A DNA stretch of 64,000 bases from Anadara kagoshimensis (GCA_021292105.1 CM037864.1:8794635-8858634); one strand, 5' to 3'. Numbered from the stretch's first letter, positions 1-12,672 are shown. Numbers and translations are program-made. The notes: a model not told the origin generated them from the sequence alone.

Positions 1-290
1 CAGTGGCCGGGTCTGACCTAGGACTTCAAAAGTGGTTAGTGAGTAGTGACTGTTCTTTTACCAAGTACTCGACATTACGAAATGAAAGTCATGATTCTTT
101 CGGATGGGAACTTAAAATAAACGAGGTCCCATGTCAAAGTGGGCTTGGCATAATAAAGAACTCTGCTGTAAAATGCCATCAGCGCAACGCACAGTCAAAA
201 TTTCTGCACCTTTGCCTATAGCTGGTGATGTCTCGATATAAGTGAAATATTCTTGACTGGGACATTAAACACCATTATTCAACTCAACTC
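1..290 (+). mobile_element. tRNA-derived SINE, family A (head cut off)
   Basis: Body and tail of SINE family A: a '...agtgactgttctttt...' core, then a tail that runs through 'cttgactgggacattaaac' to a short (CAACT)n end. The tRNA-like head is missing because the window starts inside it. Confidence 0.8.
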
Positions 291-1856
291 AATATCAGAT
301 ATATATCACAATTTAAGGCCCTGATTCAATGTGATACAAAACGAGCAAATTCAGTGAATTAAGATCCCCCGCACATTCTTTTTGTGTGAATTGCATTTGA
401 TTTTTAAAGGACAACAACTCCCAGGAAAATAAAGAAACGAACTCGGGTTAATGATATGCAAATATCCTGTCAATTTGGATTCTTTGTGTCTGGACATAAC
501 CATTTGAAGGCATTTTTTAAATACTAGTAGTAGTATTTTTTCAAAATGTAATGCAAAAAATGTGTAACCAAATTTCCAACTAAATTTTACGAAATGGATG
601 ACTCCAGTCAGGCATTTTAACAAATTTAACTGTTATAGGTTTTTAAGTCAAAGAGCCATAACTCCAAGTAAAATGAGCATACCAACTTGGGTTAACGATA
701 TGCACATCTCCTATCAATGTTGATGCTTTGCACCAAGTTTCATGAAATTGTGCTGCATAGCTTCGAAGAATTAGCATAGACAAGAATTTCTATTGGATGG
801 ACAGAAGGATGGATGGAAAGAAAGAAGGAAGGACAGACAGACGGAAACTCAAATTCAATATCCCCCTCTTTCTTCAATAGGTGGGGGATGAAAACATCCA
901 ATTAAAAGTTTTTAATTAACCATAGAACTACCTAGAAATGGTGTTTATAGTGCTATAACTTCCATTGTTAGCATGTTGATTAGTTTGCTTTGCACAGCAA
1001 TGGAAGTTATAGCACTATTTTCTAGACAGTTCAATGGTTACACATGTATTTACATTTCTCATATTGTGGTTTTTAAATCCTGGAAAAAATTAAAAACACT
1101 CTCGTGTAGAACATCCATTTCCAATTGTTGGAACAGCCAATCTATGACATCATGCATATAGGCAAAAGCAAGAAAGGAGTGACATCATTTTAGCAAATGT
1201 AATTATAGTCCTGTAGTTACATTTGGTCACAAACAAGTTACATATTATAAAACAACACAAATGTAAATACTCAAATCAACCTGGGCAAAATTTCACAATC
1301 GTTCCTCAACTAAAATTTTCGATATTTGTTAAAACTGTATTGATGAATATACAAAATATTTAAAATATACGGTAATATCAATGCATATATATATTGTACA
1401 TGTGAGCAATACAAATATTTCTGTACAAAACTTACACACTCAAGCTTTAAATTTAAAGTAACATAATTCTATTTCATGCCCATTCTTCACATGTATAGAG
1501 GCAGTCAGTTATGGGACAGTGGAGGAAACCCGAGTGACCTGGTTTAAATTTATACATAAAACATGAAGTATATTTCAAAACTGTTAATCTTTTTTGAAAC
1601 ATAAAAAATGGATTTTTTTTTATTTATATATTTTTTTTTTTACAAAACTTTGTTTTTAGTAAAACAGAAGATTCTGAATCAGTTTTGTGGTGACATCAAG
1701 TTACAATGAATTGTCATTGACATGCCCCTATGATTCTTTTGTTCTAGACTAATGACCTGACACTGAAAATAAACTTATATTGAAAACAAAGAAAGTTTTC
1801 CAAATATGAGTTTTATAAGTGTAATGTAGTGGAGTAATGGAGAAACTTATAATTAG

Positions 1857-2040
1857 ATGGTCGGTTCAGGAATGGTGGAGAAAACAGAAGTGCCCGTAGA
1901 AATCCACCGACCTTTAACAAGCTAAGTGACAAATTTTCTTACACTAGGATCTGCTCTGAGTGGGGTTCAAACCAAAGAAGTGATTAAAGACACTGTGATT
2001 TATAAGTATGCACTTTAGACCACTCAGCCACAGAGGCCCC
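1857..2040 (-). mobile_element. tRNA-derived SINE, family C (unit 1)
   Basis: On the minus strand this begins 'ggggcctctgtggctgagtgg', an A-box-like start, followed by 'ggtttgaacccc', a B-box-like element. Its body includes 'aaaggtcggtggatttc'. The head resembles a class II (Ser/Leu-like) tRNA. Copies lie in all three duplication units and in degraded form elsewhere. Confidence 0.65.
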
Positions 2041-2424
2041 GGTTTCTCACGCTAGGGTCTGCCCCAAGTGGGGTTCAAACAAAGAGAGTGATCAGAATAA
2101 TGTTTACATTTCTGTAAACTAGTGTGACTTTTCAACCTCTTGTCAAGTCTGAGTTTGCTTTGAGTTGTTTATTGTGATGTCAAAGAAGGCGTGGCTAAAT
2201 GCCAGGTGTCAAAGAAGGTGGGGCTAAATGGTCTGAAAGGATAAATGGCGCTGTTCCAGTTGACAATATGAAAAATCCTTATATAGAGGTGGCCTTTAAG
2301 GCAGTCTGGACTGTATACCTGTTATTATAAATATTTATTATATAAATATCACAATGTATGGATAATATTTCCCAACAGTTTATCTATAAAACATTTTTTA
2401 ACTACGGTATATCAACTGTGTTTC

Positions 2425-3080
2425 TATTTCAATATTTTACGCAAAGACAAGGACAATCCAACCCAATTTTCCATATCTGAAACAATACCACATTAGAAAA
2501 TTAAGGCAGTCCAAATTTCAATATCCAGTATAGCAATATCAAAGACAAGCCAACAAAACTTTACGACCATATCTCGAAAAACCATCAATTGATACAATTA
2601 AGGCAGTCCACATTTCCATATTTTACGCAAAGTCAACGAGACAAACTAACCCATCTGAAAATACTACCAACTGATACAAGTGAGGCAGTTCAAATTGCCA
2701 TATTTTACGCAATATCAAGGACGAGCCAACCCAATTTTCCATATCTGAAACAATACCACCATAGAAAATTAAGGTGGTTCAAATTTCAATATTTTACGCA
2801 AAGACAGGGACAAGCCAACCCAATTTTCCATATCTGAAACAATACCACAATAGAAAATTAAGACTGTTCAAATTTCCATATTTTACGCGAAGACAAGGAC
2901 AAACCAACCCGGATTTCCTTATCTGAAACAATACCACCAAAACAATTAAGACAGTTCAAATTTCCATTTTAAGAAATTCCAATGACAAGCCAAACCAATT
3001 TTATTATCTGAAACCATACCTTACCATTAAAATGAGTTCAAACGTCAATATTTTAAGCAAGCAAGCCAACCCATCCAATG
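2425..3080. repeat. 88-bp minisatellite (unit 1)
   Basis: About eight diverged units of about 88 bp. Each contains 'atattttacgcaaagac' and 'ccatatctgaaacaata' with unit starts near 2427, 2516, 2612, 2692, 2784, 2871, 2958 and 3041. The small open frame across it is a by-product of the repeat. Confidence 0.85.
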
Positions 3081-3257
3081 GGCCGACACTAAATCCAATG
3101 TTTGCTACTTGAATTCTCTCCCTTTGACCATTAAGTAAATGCATTGATCCTAAATGGCATTGCTATTCAACAAAGATTGAATAATATAGTGCGTCAGGTT
3201 TGACAAGGTCGTTTGACCTTTAATTTGAATATTCAAACAAACATATCCATTTTAAGT

Positions 3258-3510
3258 AGAGTTGAGTAATGGTGTCTAACGTCCCAGTCAAGAATATTTC
3301 ACTTATATCGAGAAGTCGCCAGCTATAGGCGAAGATGCAGAAATTTTGCCTGTGCGTTGCGCTGATAACATTATACAGCAGGTTTCTTTATCGTTCCAAG
3401 CCTACGGTGACACAGGACCTCGTTTATTTTACCGAGTTCCATTCTTTCATTTCGCAATGCCGAGTGCTTGGCGAAAGGCTTTTAAGCCTTGGGTCAGACC
3501 TGATCGGGGA
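3258..3510 (-). mobile_element. SINE family A copy (unit 1)
   Basis: Reverse-oriented family A copy: it begins with the complement of the tail ('gagttgagtaatggtgtcta') and ends at the 'gggtcagacctgatcgggg' body start. The tRNA head is absent. Confidence 0.75.
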
Positions 3511-4004
3511 TAGCCATTTAAAGTTAATATATATGTATCATGTGTATAAGGATAGATGATAGTGATACTGGGTACCATGGGTCAGTTGTTTGAAGCTTGA
3601 TTAGTCTAATTTTAAATTTTGCATAATTTCAGATATATTGTGAACTTAAAGTTGAAATGTAAAAAAACGAATAAAATTTCAGGGCCATCAAATTTAAGCA
3701 CATTGAAATAAAAATAGAAATGCGAGTGATATTTTTATCTTATTCATATTTTAATTTTCAGCTAATCACCGATTAAATTAATCAAGCTCCGAACAACTGG
3801 GTCCTGGTGTTTATGGTAATGAATTGTGCTGTTTTACATGAATCACACAGTCTATTAGCCCATCCTAATACTAAGTATTTAAATTAAAGGTCAAACTGCC
3901 AGGCCAAACTTGACGCACAGTAAACAAGGTAGTGACTGTTCTCATTTAGAAATCAAAATCATGAGGTACTTCGGAAAATACCTTAAAAACCGATGTCCCA
4001 TGTC

Positions 4005-4440
4005 ACAAAGGGCTAGCACTCCCAGCCCGTGGTCTGGCCAAGACTTTAAAATAGACAGTGACTGTTCTTTCGCCAAATACTCGACATTTAGAATGATATC
4101 CATGGGCTAATTCGGAAAATACCTTAAAACCGATGTCCCATGTCACAAACGGCTAGGCACGTTATAGAACACTCCCAGCCCGGGGCCTGGCCAAGACTTT
4201 AAAAATAGACAGTGACTGTTCTTTCACCAAATACTCGAAATTTAGAATGATATCCATGGAGTAACTTGGAAAATACCTTAATACCGATGTCCAATCACTC
4301 CCGTCACAACTGCCGCCGTGGCACGTGAAAGAAACCTCTCTGCATATTGCCCTTATGACACTGCACAGGTCAAAATGTCTGCCACTTCACCTTCAGAAGG
4401 TGACGTCTCGATATAAGTGGCATATCTTGACTGGGAATTT
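4005..4440 (+). mobile_element. Degenerate SINE A-related sequence, tandem partials (unit 1)
   Basis: Two partial, diverged stretches with the family A core ('agacagtgactgttctttc') and a recognisable tail ('gacgtctcgatataagtgg'). The first part is internally repeated at about 150 bp spacing. Confidence 0.55.
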
Positions 4441-5920
4441 CAATCAATAAACAGGTTACGCTGTTCACGAATAAGGCTTCCGACGTTAACAAAAATCTGT
4501 AAACGTTTGTTAACATGGATGCTTTTAATCGATTACGTTAACAGAAAGACGGAACATTGTGTGGGACATTTTAATTTTCACAATGCGGTGCAGAAAGACG
4601 GAACATTGTGTGGGACATTTTAATTCTCACACTGCGGTGCAAGGGTCAGTCAGATCACGTTGGGCTCATGACAGACTTTGTATTATGCATGTTTGTATCT
4701 GTTTTGTACTAGCGTACACACGTGGCGACGTTTAGGTACTAGTTCACCGAGACAACATTTGCAGAGGTTGCAGTCCAATTGGCCCATTATTCTGACACAG
4801 TGTAAGTGAAATTACTAGTAGTAAAATACCAACATGCCCCCGTCAAAATTCCAACTCACGACGTTCGGGTCTTGAGGCTGACGCTCTACCAACAGAACTA
4901 CTTGCAATGTCCCACGCATCTTATTGGTCAAGTTGCCACTAAATACCTTTTTTTCTAATAAGGCCATGCCAAATTATTTGTAGTTAATCAGACCCACCCG
5001 CCTGTAAATTAGACTTGAGAAAAAAATATGAAATTAAATTAACATTCAAGTCGATCTCCACAGGTCGGAAAATTCTGATAAAATCCCGCATGACAAGTTT
5101 GGTCCATTTTTTGAGTCATTAGTCTGTAATATCGAATCTTTCAACACCAACAGTACATGGGGGATGACGTGGGTTATTTTGTTGACGACAATAACGTACT
5201 TCAATGTATAACACCAACCAAACGGCAATCTCGTGACATCCAAATTTAGTTTAAAAAGGTTAACTCATTTTTGTGAGATTAGTATTAAAGTTTATGTCAC
5301 CATCCCTTAACTAACAGCCTCGATACAGTATCTTAACCGGGGGTATAAAACTTGTCTCAGCAATTTCCTAATACATTTCCATCTCTTAAGTATCCGAACA
5401 ACAATCAACAGAAATACTTATCTGTTGCACAGTAATGCTTCTTTGGGACTTTTAAATTCAACGTCAACAAGAATTTCCAGTTTTTGAATACGAAATTACA
5501 CCAAATAAAAACTGATGAGACAAAACAATAATTTAGATTTTTGGAACTAATGTATATTGAAAATGACGAGGTTCTAGTTATTGAAGATGTACTATAATAA
5601 TGGACGTGTATAATTGTAAAAATCGTCAAAAGAAGTTTCAGAATTTGAGGAATTTAAAATCTTTTTATTGTCAGGATAGAACTTATTTACAGTCGTATAT
5701 ATCCTCATAAACAAACATATTTGCAAGCAAGGTTTTTTTATTTATTATTTACACAAAAACACTTGAAATATTTATACATTATTTCATGCATATAATGTAT
5801 AGTACGGTCTTGTCTAAAGTTTAACACTAAGCTGACGAATTGATGCCGAATAAGCAGATTATTGCGCTGGCTATGTCAAGGTAGCTATATGACAGCTGCT
5901 AACTATCTCTCGGTAGTTTA

Positions 5921-6243
5921 CCACTGTGGTAGTTCAGTTGGTATAGTGCTCGCTCCGTAAGTGAGAGGTAATGGGTTCGAACCCCGACCGGGTCTGACCA
6001 AAACTTAAAATTGCGTAGTGACTGTTCTTTCACTAAGTACTCGGCATAACGAAATGAAAGTCGCGGATCTTTCGGATGGAAACTTAATATAAATGAGGCT
6101 CCGTGTTACGATAGGCTTGACACGCTAAAACCATCAGCGCAACGCACAGGAAAAAATTCTGCGCCTTCGTTTACAGCTGGCGACGTTTTGATATTTAAGT
6201 GAAATATTCTTGACTGGGACGTTAAACACCATTACTCAACTCT
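5921..6243 (+). mobile_element. tRNA-derived SINE, family A, full length (unit 1)
   Basis: The tRNA-like head has an A box ('tagttcagttgg') and a B box ('gggttcgaacccc'), followed by the family A body and a tail ending 'accattactcaactc'. It looks like an RNA polymerase III promoter-bearing SINE, not a tRNA gene, because the acceptor stem does not close and the body follows directly. Confidence 0.85.
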
Positions 6244-6555
6244 CACAGCAGCTTTTTTGGTCACTAGTTATCCTTATCTCGGCTACTAGGCAGTACACTC
6301 CTTTTCATTAGCTTAGTGTTAACCTTTCGACAGGTCTGTACTGTGAAAAATAACTTTTTTGGTTTGTTAAGTGTCAATCAATTGTTCCTTTTACCTCATT
6401 TAATCCACACTGACAAACATTGTAAACCACAATCGCACATCATATACACTACAGGCATGTCGAACGTTTTACAATAAGCTAACGAATGTGTGCCCAATCA
6501 ATGTTCAACGCGCCTTGACCTATCGCTACCTATATTATAATAGCTTTTAGACAGC

Positions 6556-6609
6556 CTCTCTCTCTCTCCTCTCTCTCTTCTCTCTCTCTTCTCTCTCTCT
6601 CTCTCTCTT
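6556..6609. repeat. (CT)n microsatellite (unit 1)
   Basis: Interrupted CT dinucleotide tract inside the first partial unit of the TRIM 3'-end array. Its length and interruptions differ from the unit 2 counterpart. Confidence 0.9.
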
Positions 6610-6766
6610 ACGGTTTGGCCGCTGCATTTGCCCTTTTCCTTTTTTCGAGCATTATACAGCCACAATCTACCAGAACTATCGCACTGGACTGTCACAGATA
6701 AATAATGTCACTTAAGTGATCACAGAATGTTGTTTTAACTTTATCACTGTTTCTGTTACACATAAA

Positions 6767-7119
6767 GGCAACTGCAGTAGCTCAGTTGGTAGAATGCTCG
6801 CTCCGTAAGTGGAAGGTCGTGGGTTCGAACCCCGGCCGGGTCTGACCCAAGACTTGAAAGTGGGTAGTGACTGTTCTTTCGCCAAGCACTCGGCATTACG
6901 AAATAAAAGTCACAGTTCTTCCGGATGGGAACTTAAAATAATCAAGGTTCCGTGTCACGGTGGGCTCAGTGGCACACTAAAGAACCCTTCTGTATAATGC
7001 CATCAGCGCAACGCACATGCAAAATTTCTGCACCTTCGCCTATAGCTGGCGACGTCTCGATATAAGTGAAATAGTCTTGACTGAGACGTTAAACACCATT
7101 ACTAACTCACTCACTCACT
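6767..7119 (+). mobile_element. tRNA-derived SINE, family A, full length (unit 1)
   Basis: Head with A box 'tagctcagttgg' and a perfect B box 'gggttcgaacccc', family A body, and a tail ending in (ACTC)n. It is inserted between repeat copies of the TRIM 3'-end array. Confidence 0.87.
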
Positions 7120-7814
7120 ATGTTAAACATATTTCATTATTGGGATTTTGTTAATCCTAGTATTACACACCCACAATCTGTCAAAACTATTCAAGTCCAA
7201 TCTCACTGGCCTGTCACAGATAAACAATGTCAATATCTAAATGATCACAGAATGCTGTTATAACTTGGTCCTTGTTTCTGTTACACATATTTAGTTACAA
7301 GAATTTTGTCATTTCCAGTATTACACACCCACAATCTACCACAACTATCCAAGTTCAGTCCCACGGGCCTGTCACAGATCAACAATGTCAATATCTAAAT
7401 GATCACAGAATGTTGTTATAACTTTGTCCCTGTTTCTGTTACACATATTTCACTATGAAGAGTTTGTCATTTCCAGTATTATAAACCCACAATCTACCAG
7501 AACTGTCCAAGTCTTGTCCCACTGGCCTGTCAGAAAAAAACAATGTCAATATCTAAATGATCACAGAATGTTGTTATAACTTTGTCCCTGTTTCTGTTAC
7601 ACATATTTCACTATGAGGGTTTTGTTATGTCCAGCATAACACACCCACAATCTACCAGAACTATCCAAGTCCAGTCCCACTGGCCTGTCAGAAGTAAACA
7701 ATGTCAATATCTAAAAGGTCACAGAATGTTGTTATAACTTTGTCCCTGTTTCTGTTACACATAAGAATTTTATCATTTCCAGTATTACACAGCCACAACC
7801 TATCAGAACTGTCT

Positions 7815-7926
7815 TATACCATTTTTTTAAATTTAATCATAAAATACATTCAAAAAATGGTATGTGACAATGTTGTGACATATCATTTTTGAATGTATTT
7901 TATGATTAAATTCAAAAAATGGTATA
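7815..7926. repeat. Palindromic foldback (unit 1)
   Basis: Inverted repeat with arms of about 52-55 bp around a short 'atgtt' loop. The outer ends read 'tatacc' and 'ggtata'. It interrupts one unit of the TRIM 3'-end array and is also present in unit 2, so it predates that duplication. Confidence 0.85.
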
Positions 7927-8028
7927 TGACAGAACTATCCAAGTCCATTTCCAGTGGCTTGTTACAGATAAACAATTTCAGTACCTAATTGATCAGAGAA
8001 TGTTGTTATAACTTTGTCCCTGTTTCTG

Positions 8029-9686
8029 TTACACATATTTCACTATAAAGATTTTGTTATTTCCAGTATTACACACCCACAATCTACCAGAACTATCTAT
8101 GTCCATCCCCCTTGGCTCGTTACATCCCTGATACTGTAGAAACTTCCCATCTCTATCTAAGACATGTACTACAGAGTTGTCACTGTCACTGATTATTATA
8201 TGTCCATGTTTATCTGTGACTACATACCGAGGATCAAATGGTTCCTTCAGTTTTCTCCCCTCACCCTGATATATAAATCTTTTCTGTCTTTGTTGGTTCA
8301 CAACAACTACATTACGATCATCTATAACTACAATGTCACCATTTATGTTAGTACAAATAACCAAGGGGCTGTCAAACAATTGTTTCTTATCCAATGTGTC
8401 ATGTTGTATTGTCCTGATGTATTGTCCACTGGTTGTTATCTCTGCTATCTTACTGTCATTGTACTTATACAACCCAACAAGAACATTCCCTGTATCTGTT
8501 ACAGTGATTCCCTGTGTATCATAGCCACCTGCTGCTGTATATACATTTATAAATGTGTTATTTCCTGTTAACTTCTTTACTTTATTACCACCCCCAACTG
8601 TCACAAGAAGATCTCCAGATTTAGAGACAGCAGCATCATATATACGAAAGTTAGTATTGATGTTCTGTATAACTTTACCATCTGATGTCACCAGTGATAT
8701 ATCTCTATCACCCCAGTTCCATAACCAAGGCTGGTCATTATCTGTTGTTACTACATGAGTCGTATTATGAGTAAAACTGGAAACTATCTTAGCATCTACA
8801 ACAGGACTGGGTGATGGGATTTGATTGCCTTGCGTTAATGGTGGATTGGCTGTTGGTTTGGTCTTCAAATCAAGTTGGCCAAACATATCTTTAAGTTCTT
8901 GATCATCCACAGGCCTGGTTATCAGGTCTGGTGGACTTACTGGGTCTGGTGGATCACATGGTCTGTATTTATCCAATCTTTGTGTAACATCTGTCACAAA
9001 CTTTACCATCTCTATATTCCTGTCTCTCGCTTTCCGCTCACATTGATGTATCAGTTGATTTATATCGGCCATTTCTCCTTGTAACCTTTCTTCCAACTCT
9101 GTCATAGCTTTCTTATGTTCCTTGTCTATATTTTGTAACTGTTGGATGATGTCAGATTCCATTTTGTCTAGTCTGCTTTTAAGCTGGTTATTTCTAGCCT
9201 TCACCTCCTTGATTTTTTGGTTATGAACTCGGAGAATTCTAATTTATTGTAGACAATGGTTTTGATGACATCTTCATATTTTTTGGACTTTTCGTTTGTC
9301 TGTCTGATGATATTTGATAGTTGTTTTTGTTTGATATCTATAACCTCTTCCACTTTAACCATGGGGTGATGAAGATGGATACCACTGGTAACACACTCTC
9401 TGCAGACTGGACAATTACAGGTGTTACAAAACATAAGCAAATCCTCCTTAGTATGGGTAGGACACTTTTTCCCAATTTGAATATTTTCATATATCTCAGC
9501 TGATTTTAAGCAAACTACTTTATGGTCTTTAGTTGCTTTGCTTTTCAAGTGTGCTTTTGTACAAAAATCACATGTCATCTCATCACAATTGAGACACTTA
9601 TAAGATATGTTGTTAATTTCACAAAGCTCACATTTCTGGTCAAGGATTACTGGCCACTGGGCATCAGGAACTTCTGACGCCGCCAT
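8029..9686 (-). pseudogene. TRIM-like B-box/NHL gene, frameshifted copy (unit 1)
   Basis: Near-identical paralogue of the intact gene at 21638-23296. The B-box and first coiled-coil part reads from the ATG at 9686 and ends in a premature stop at 9201. The rest of the coiled coil and the propeller read in another frame down to the stop at 8029. The cause is a run of six T (plus strand, near 9213) where unit 2 has seven. Everything else is conserved, so this is either a young pseudogene, a polymorphism or a homopolymer sequencing error. If corrected, the product would be a 552-aa RING-less TRIM protein like its twin. A polypyrimidine tract and AG just upstream of the ATG indicate a 5' UTR intron. 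Confidence 0.85.
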
Positions 9687-9794
9687 TTTGATAGGGATAT
9701 TTCTAAAAAAAAAAGAAGAAGAAAAATAGTTATAATTCACAAGACCATGTCTTAAGGGAGTTGAAATAGCTTTTACTTGACTTAAACTCTGACA

Positions 9795-9995
9795 TCAATT
9801 AGGCAGGATTATGCAAGCCCAGGGTTACAGAGTTATCGGTCAAGACCCTTAAAGTTTTATGGTCGTCATCACAATGTTGTTGATAAGTATGCTGTCTCTG
9901 TGTCGTCCAAAAATTACCCTAGATATATTTTGACGTTCCATGTTCCTTCCATTCTCAATTTTGTTTATACATGTGGAAGGTGTAAATAGTTAAAC
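9795..9995 (+). mobile_element. Penelope-like element 3' relic (unit 1)
   Basis: On the plus strand this encodes a decayed stretch including KFYGRHHNVVDKY, followed by 'gacgttccatgttccttcc'. The same order occurs at the end of the reverse transcriptase relic at 46586-46980 (KFYGRHHSIVDKF, then 'ccatgttcc'). Only the last about 45 codons and trailer remain. Confidence 0.65.
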
Positions 9996-10420
9996 AGATT
10001 TGGACTTTGATTGGTAATTAAGCAATTCAATACATCAGTAAAACATATTGTTTAAATCTTTTTTTTATTTTTGCAGATTATTGATATTCTCATTAGTGAA
10101 GGTTATTCAAAATTAATGGAAAAATCACTTTTGTCCCCAAGTACTTGTGGTCATGATACTACTTAACAATACTAATTATGTAACTTAATGTGCCAGAGAT
10201 AATATATTTCCTTGACGAGTAAGGATGATGGTCAACCGTACGCAAGACCAGAAACTTAGAATATCGATCATTATTCAATGTATCAAATTGAAAATGGAAA
10301 CTTCAATATTGACGAAATCTATAAAATTTCAGATGATACTGCAATGTGGTCTGTGAAATTCTGCAATGTTGACCACTTTGGGATAGGTGTCACATCCATG
10401 TCGCATGTCCTTTAACTAAT

Positions 10421-10422
<2 letters not shown>

Positions 10423-10470
<48 letters not shown>

Positions 10471-10544
10471 TGACCTGATATACATTAAATTGTAATTTAA
10501 CAATTCCTTTTTGTCCGATGAATATCTGAGAAAACCATCTCTCT

Positions 10545-10596
<52 letters not shown>
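10423..10596. repeat. (GT)n and (CT)n microsatellites (unit 1)
   Basis: A pure GT run at 10423-10469 and CT runs at about 10539-10596, separated by about 70 bp of unique sequence. In unit 2 (25621-25730) both are much shorter. Confidence 0.95.
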
Positions 10597-10598
<2 letters not shown>

Positions 10599-10916
10599 GT
10601 GGTCTATCAAGTAAAATATCCATGTACATTAATTATGTATTTTAAGTTATATTCCTACCTGTGAGGCGTTTTCTTTGATTTATCAACAGTCTGTTTAAGT
10701 CTTTGTTATATCTGTAACCTTTTTTTGGATTTTCGTTCAGCCTTAATACAGTAATAAGTTCCAAACTTTTCCTTCTGTTGATTGTTGTAAATTTGTTGCA
10801 TATCAAGATGGCGCATTTTAAATAACAAGTATAAACAGACCAACGGACAGGTAATATGAAACAAGGAAGTAAATTAAAATTGTATATCCATATATATATA
10901 TAGTACAATCTACCTG

Positions 10917-11885
10917 GCTGGATAGATAAACAAGGGTAGTCAGTAGTAACTAGTGCAGATTGTCACGTGATGGTAATGTGACTTACATACCACTACAGTA
11001 CACTATATATAACTGGATATATAAAGGGTAGTCAGTAGTAACTAGTGCAAATTATCACATGATGGCAATGTGACTTACATACCACTACAGTACACTATAT
11101 ATAACTGGATATATAAAGGGTAGTCAGTAGTGACTTACTTGACTTATGTCCATCTCTCCTTGTGGAGAATTGGGCCAGATATCTTTCTCCTCCAAGAATT
11201 TCTGTTGGCAGCTATTTTAGCAGCTTCACTCCATGTCCCAAGTCCAAAATCTGATCTTTCCCTAGTCAGTAGTAACTAGTGCAAATTATCACATGATGGC
11301 AATGTGACTTACATACCACTACAGTACACTATATATATAACTGGATATATAAAGGGTAGTCAGTAGTAACTGGTGCAGATTGTCACATGATGGCAATGTG
11401 ACTTACATACCACTACAGTACACTATATATAACTGGATATATAAAGGGTAGTCAGTAGTAACTGGTGCAGATTATCACATGATGGCAATGTGACTTACAT
11501 ACCACTACAGTACACTATATATAACTGGATATATAAAGGGTAGTCAGTAGTAACTGGTGCAGATTGTCACATGGTGGCAATGTGACTTACATACCACTAC
11601 AGTACACTATATATAACTGGATATATAAAGGGTAGTCAGTAGTAACTGGTGCAGATTGTCACATGATGGCAATGTGACTTACATACCACTACAGTACACT
11701 ATATATAACTGGATATATAAAGGGTAGTCAGTAGTAACTGGTGCAGATTGTCACATGATGGCAATGTGACTTACATACCACTACAGTACATTATATATAA
11801 CTGGATAGATAAACAAGGGTAGTCAGTAGTAACTAGTGCAGATTGTCACATGATGGCAATGTGACTTACATACCACTACAGTACT
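10917..11885. repeat. 92-bp satellite array (unit 1)
   Basis: About nine units at 92-bp spacing, each with 'gggtagtcagtagtaact', 'gcaatgtgacttacatacca' and 'actatatataactggata'. The array is interrupted at about 11134-11264 by unrelated sequence. Unit 2 has only four copies. Confidence 0.93.
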
Positions 11886-12176
11886 TGACTGAAACAACTC
11901 AGTTTAAAAGATGTGTTTTGTTTCCAACTTAACAAGATCCAGTTCTCACTCATACAGAACTAAAGTTGTCAGTTCAATTGTTGGTGGTTTTCTCCAGGCA
12001 CTCCAGTTTTTTTTTCATCCATAAACTAGCCAATTTGATATAAGTGAAAGAATATTGATTGCGGAGTGATAAAAACACCAAGAATTTACTCTATTCAAAG
12101 CTATTCTGTATTATCAATGTTATTTTACAACATATCAACAATTTTTCAGTTATTCAGCTATACTTCAGCACAGTAA

Positions 12177-12512
12177 GAGTTGAGTTGAGTAATGGTGTTT
12201 AACGTCCCAGTCAAGAATATTTCACTAATATTGTGACGTCGCCAGCTATAGACGAAGGAGCAGAAATTTTGCCTGTGTGTTGAAATGATGGCATTTAAAG
12301 CAGGGTTCTTTATCGTGCCAAGCCTACCAAGCCTCATTTATTTTAAGTTCCCGTCCGAAAGAACCGTGACTTTCATTTCGTAATGCCGACTGCTTAGCCA
12401 AAGAACAGTCACTACCCACTTTTAAGTCTTGGGTCAGACCTGGCCAGGGTTCAAACCCACGACCTCCCACTTATGGAGTGAGCACTCAATGAACTGAGCT
12501 ACCACAGTGGTC
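12177..12512 (-). mobile_element. tRNA-derived SINE, family A, full length (unit 1)
   Basis: Reverse-oriented full-length copy. The tail complement comes first and the tRNA-like head last ('gttcaaacccacgacctccc', then 'ctgagctaccacagtgg'). Confidence 0.85.
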
Positions 12513-12672
12513 AGCAAAGTAAGAGCTAAAACTAGAGGAAAACTTTAGCTAGAATATGTAATATTTATTTCTGATTTTCCTCAATTTATATGTACTATAG
12601 TTAAACAACACTGACCTGTCTACTTGACCTTCCACTCAAAATGTTTATCACAGAGCAGAGCATGTGTGTATA

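Larger units (their letters stand above)
6655..8064 (-). repeat. Tandem array of the TRIM gene 3' end (unit 1)
   Basis: The last coding segment of the adjacent TRIM-like gene plus about 90 bases of 3' sequence is repeated about six times at about 155-160 bp spacing. Copies begin near 6655, 7160, 7318, 7478, 7635 and 7780. Several copies still read as DSSGRLWV...IVKYV-stop on the minus strand. A family A SINE splits the array after the first copy and a 112-bp palindrome sits in the last. Confidence 0.85.

Noticed and set aside
2589..2837. 82-codon ORF (also at 16198)
   Set aside because: It is produced by the 88-bp minisatellite; its residues simply repeat.
6767..6845. tRNA gene
   Set aside because: The A and B boxes are excellent, but no closed acceptor stem is visible and a SINE body follows directly; the same applies at 5921, 19529, 20375 and 61674.
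8164..8571. 135-codon plus-strand ORF (also at 21773)
   Set aside because: It is antisense to the propeller part of the TRIM gene and has no recognisable domain.
10642..10908. 88-codon minus-strand ORF with exon-like borders upstream of the TRIM gene
   Set aside because: The differences I saw in its unit 2 counterpart all change residues, and an indel breaks the frame, so no coding constraint is seen; at most it is a 5' UTR exon.
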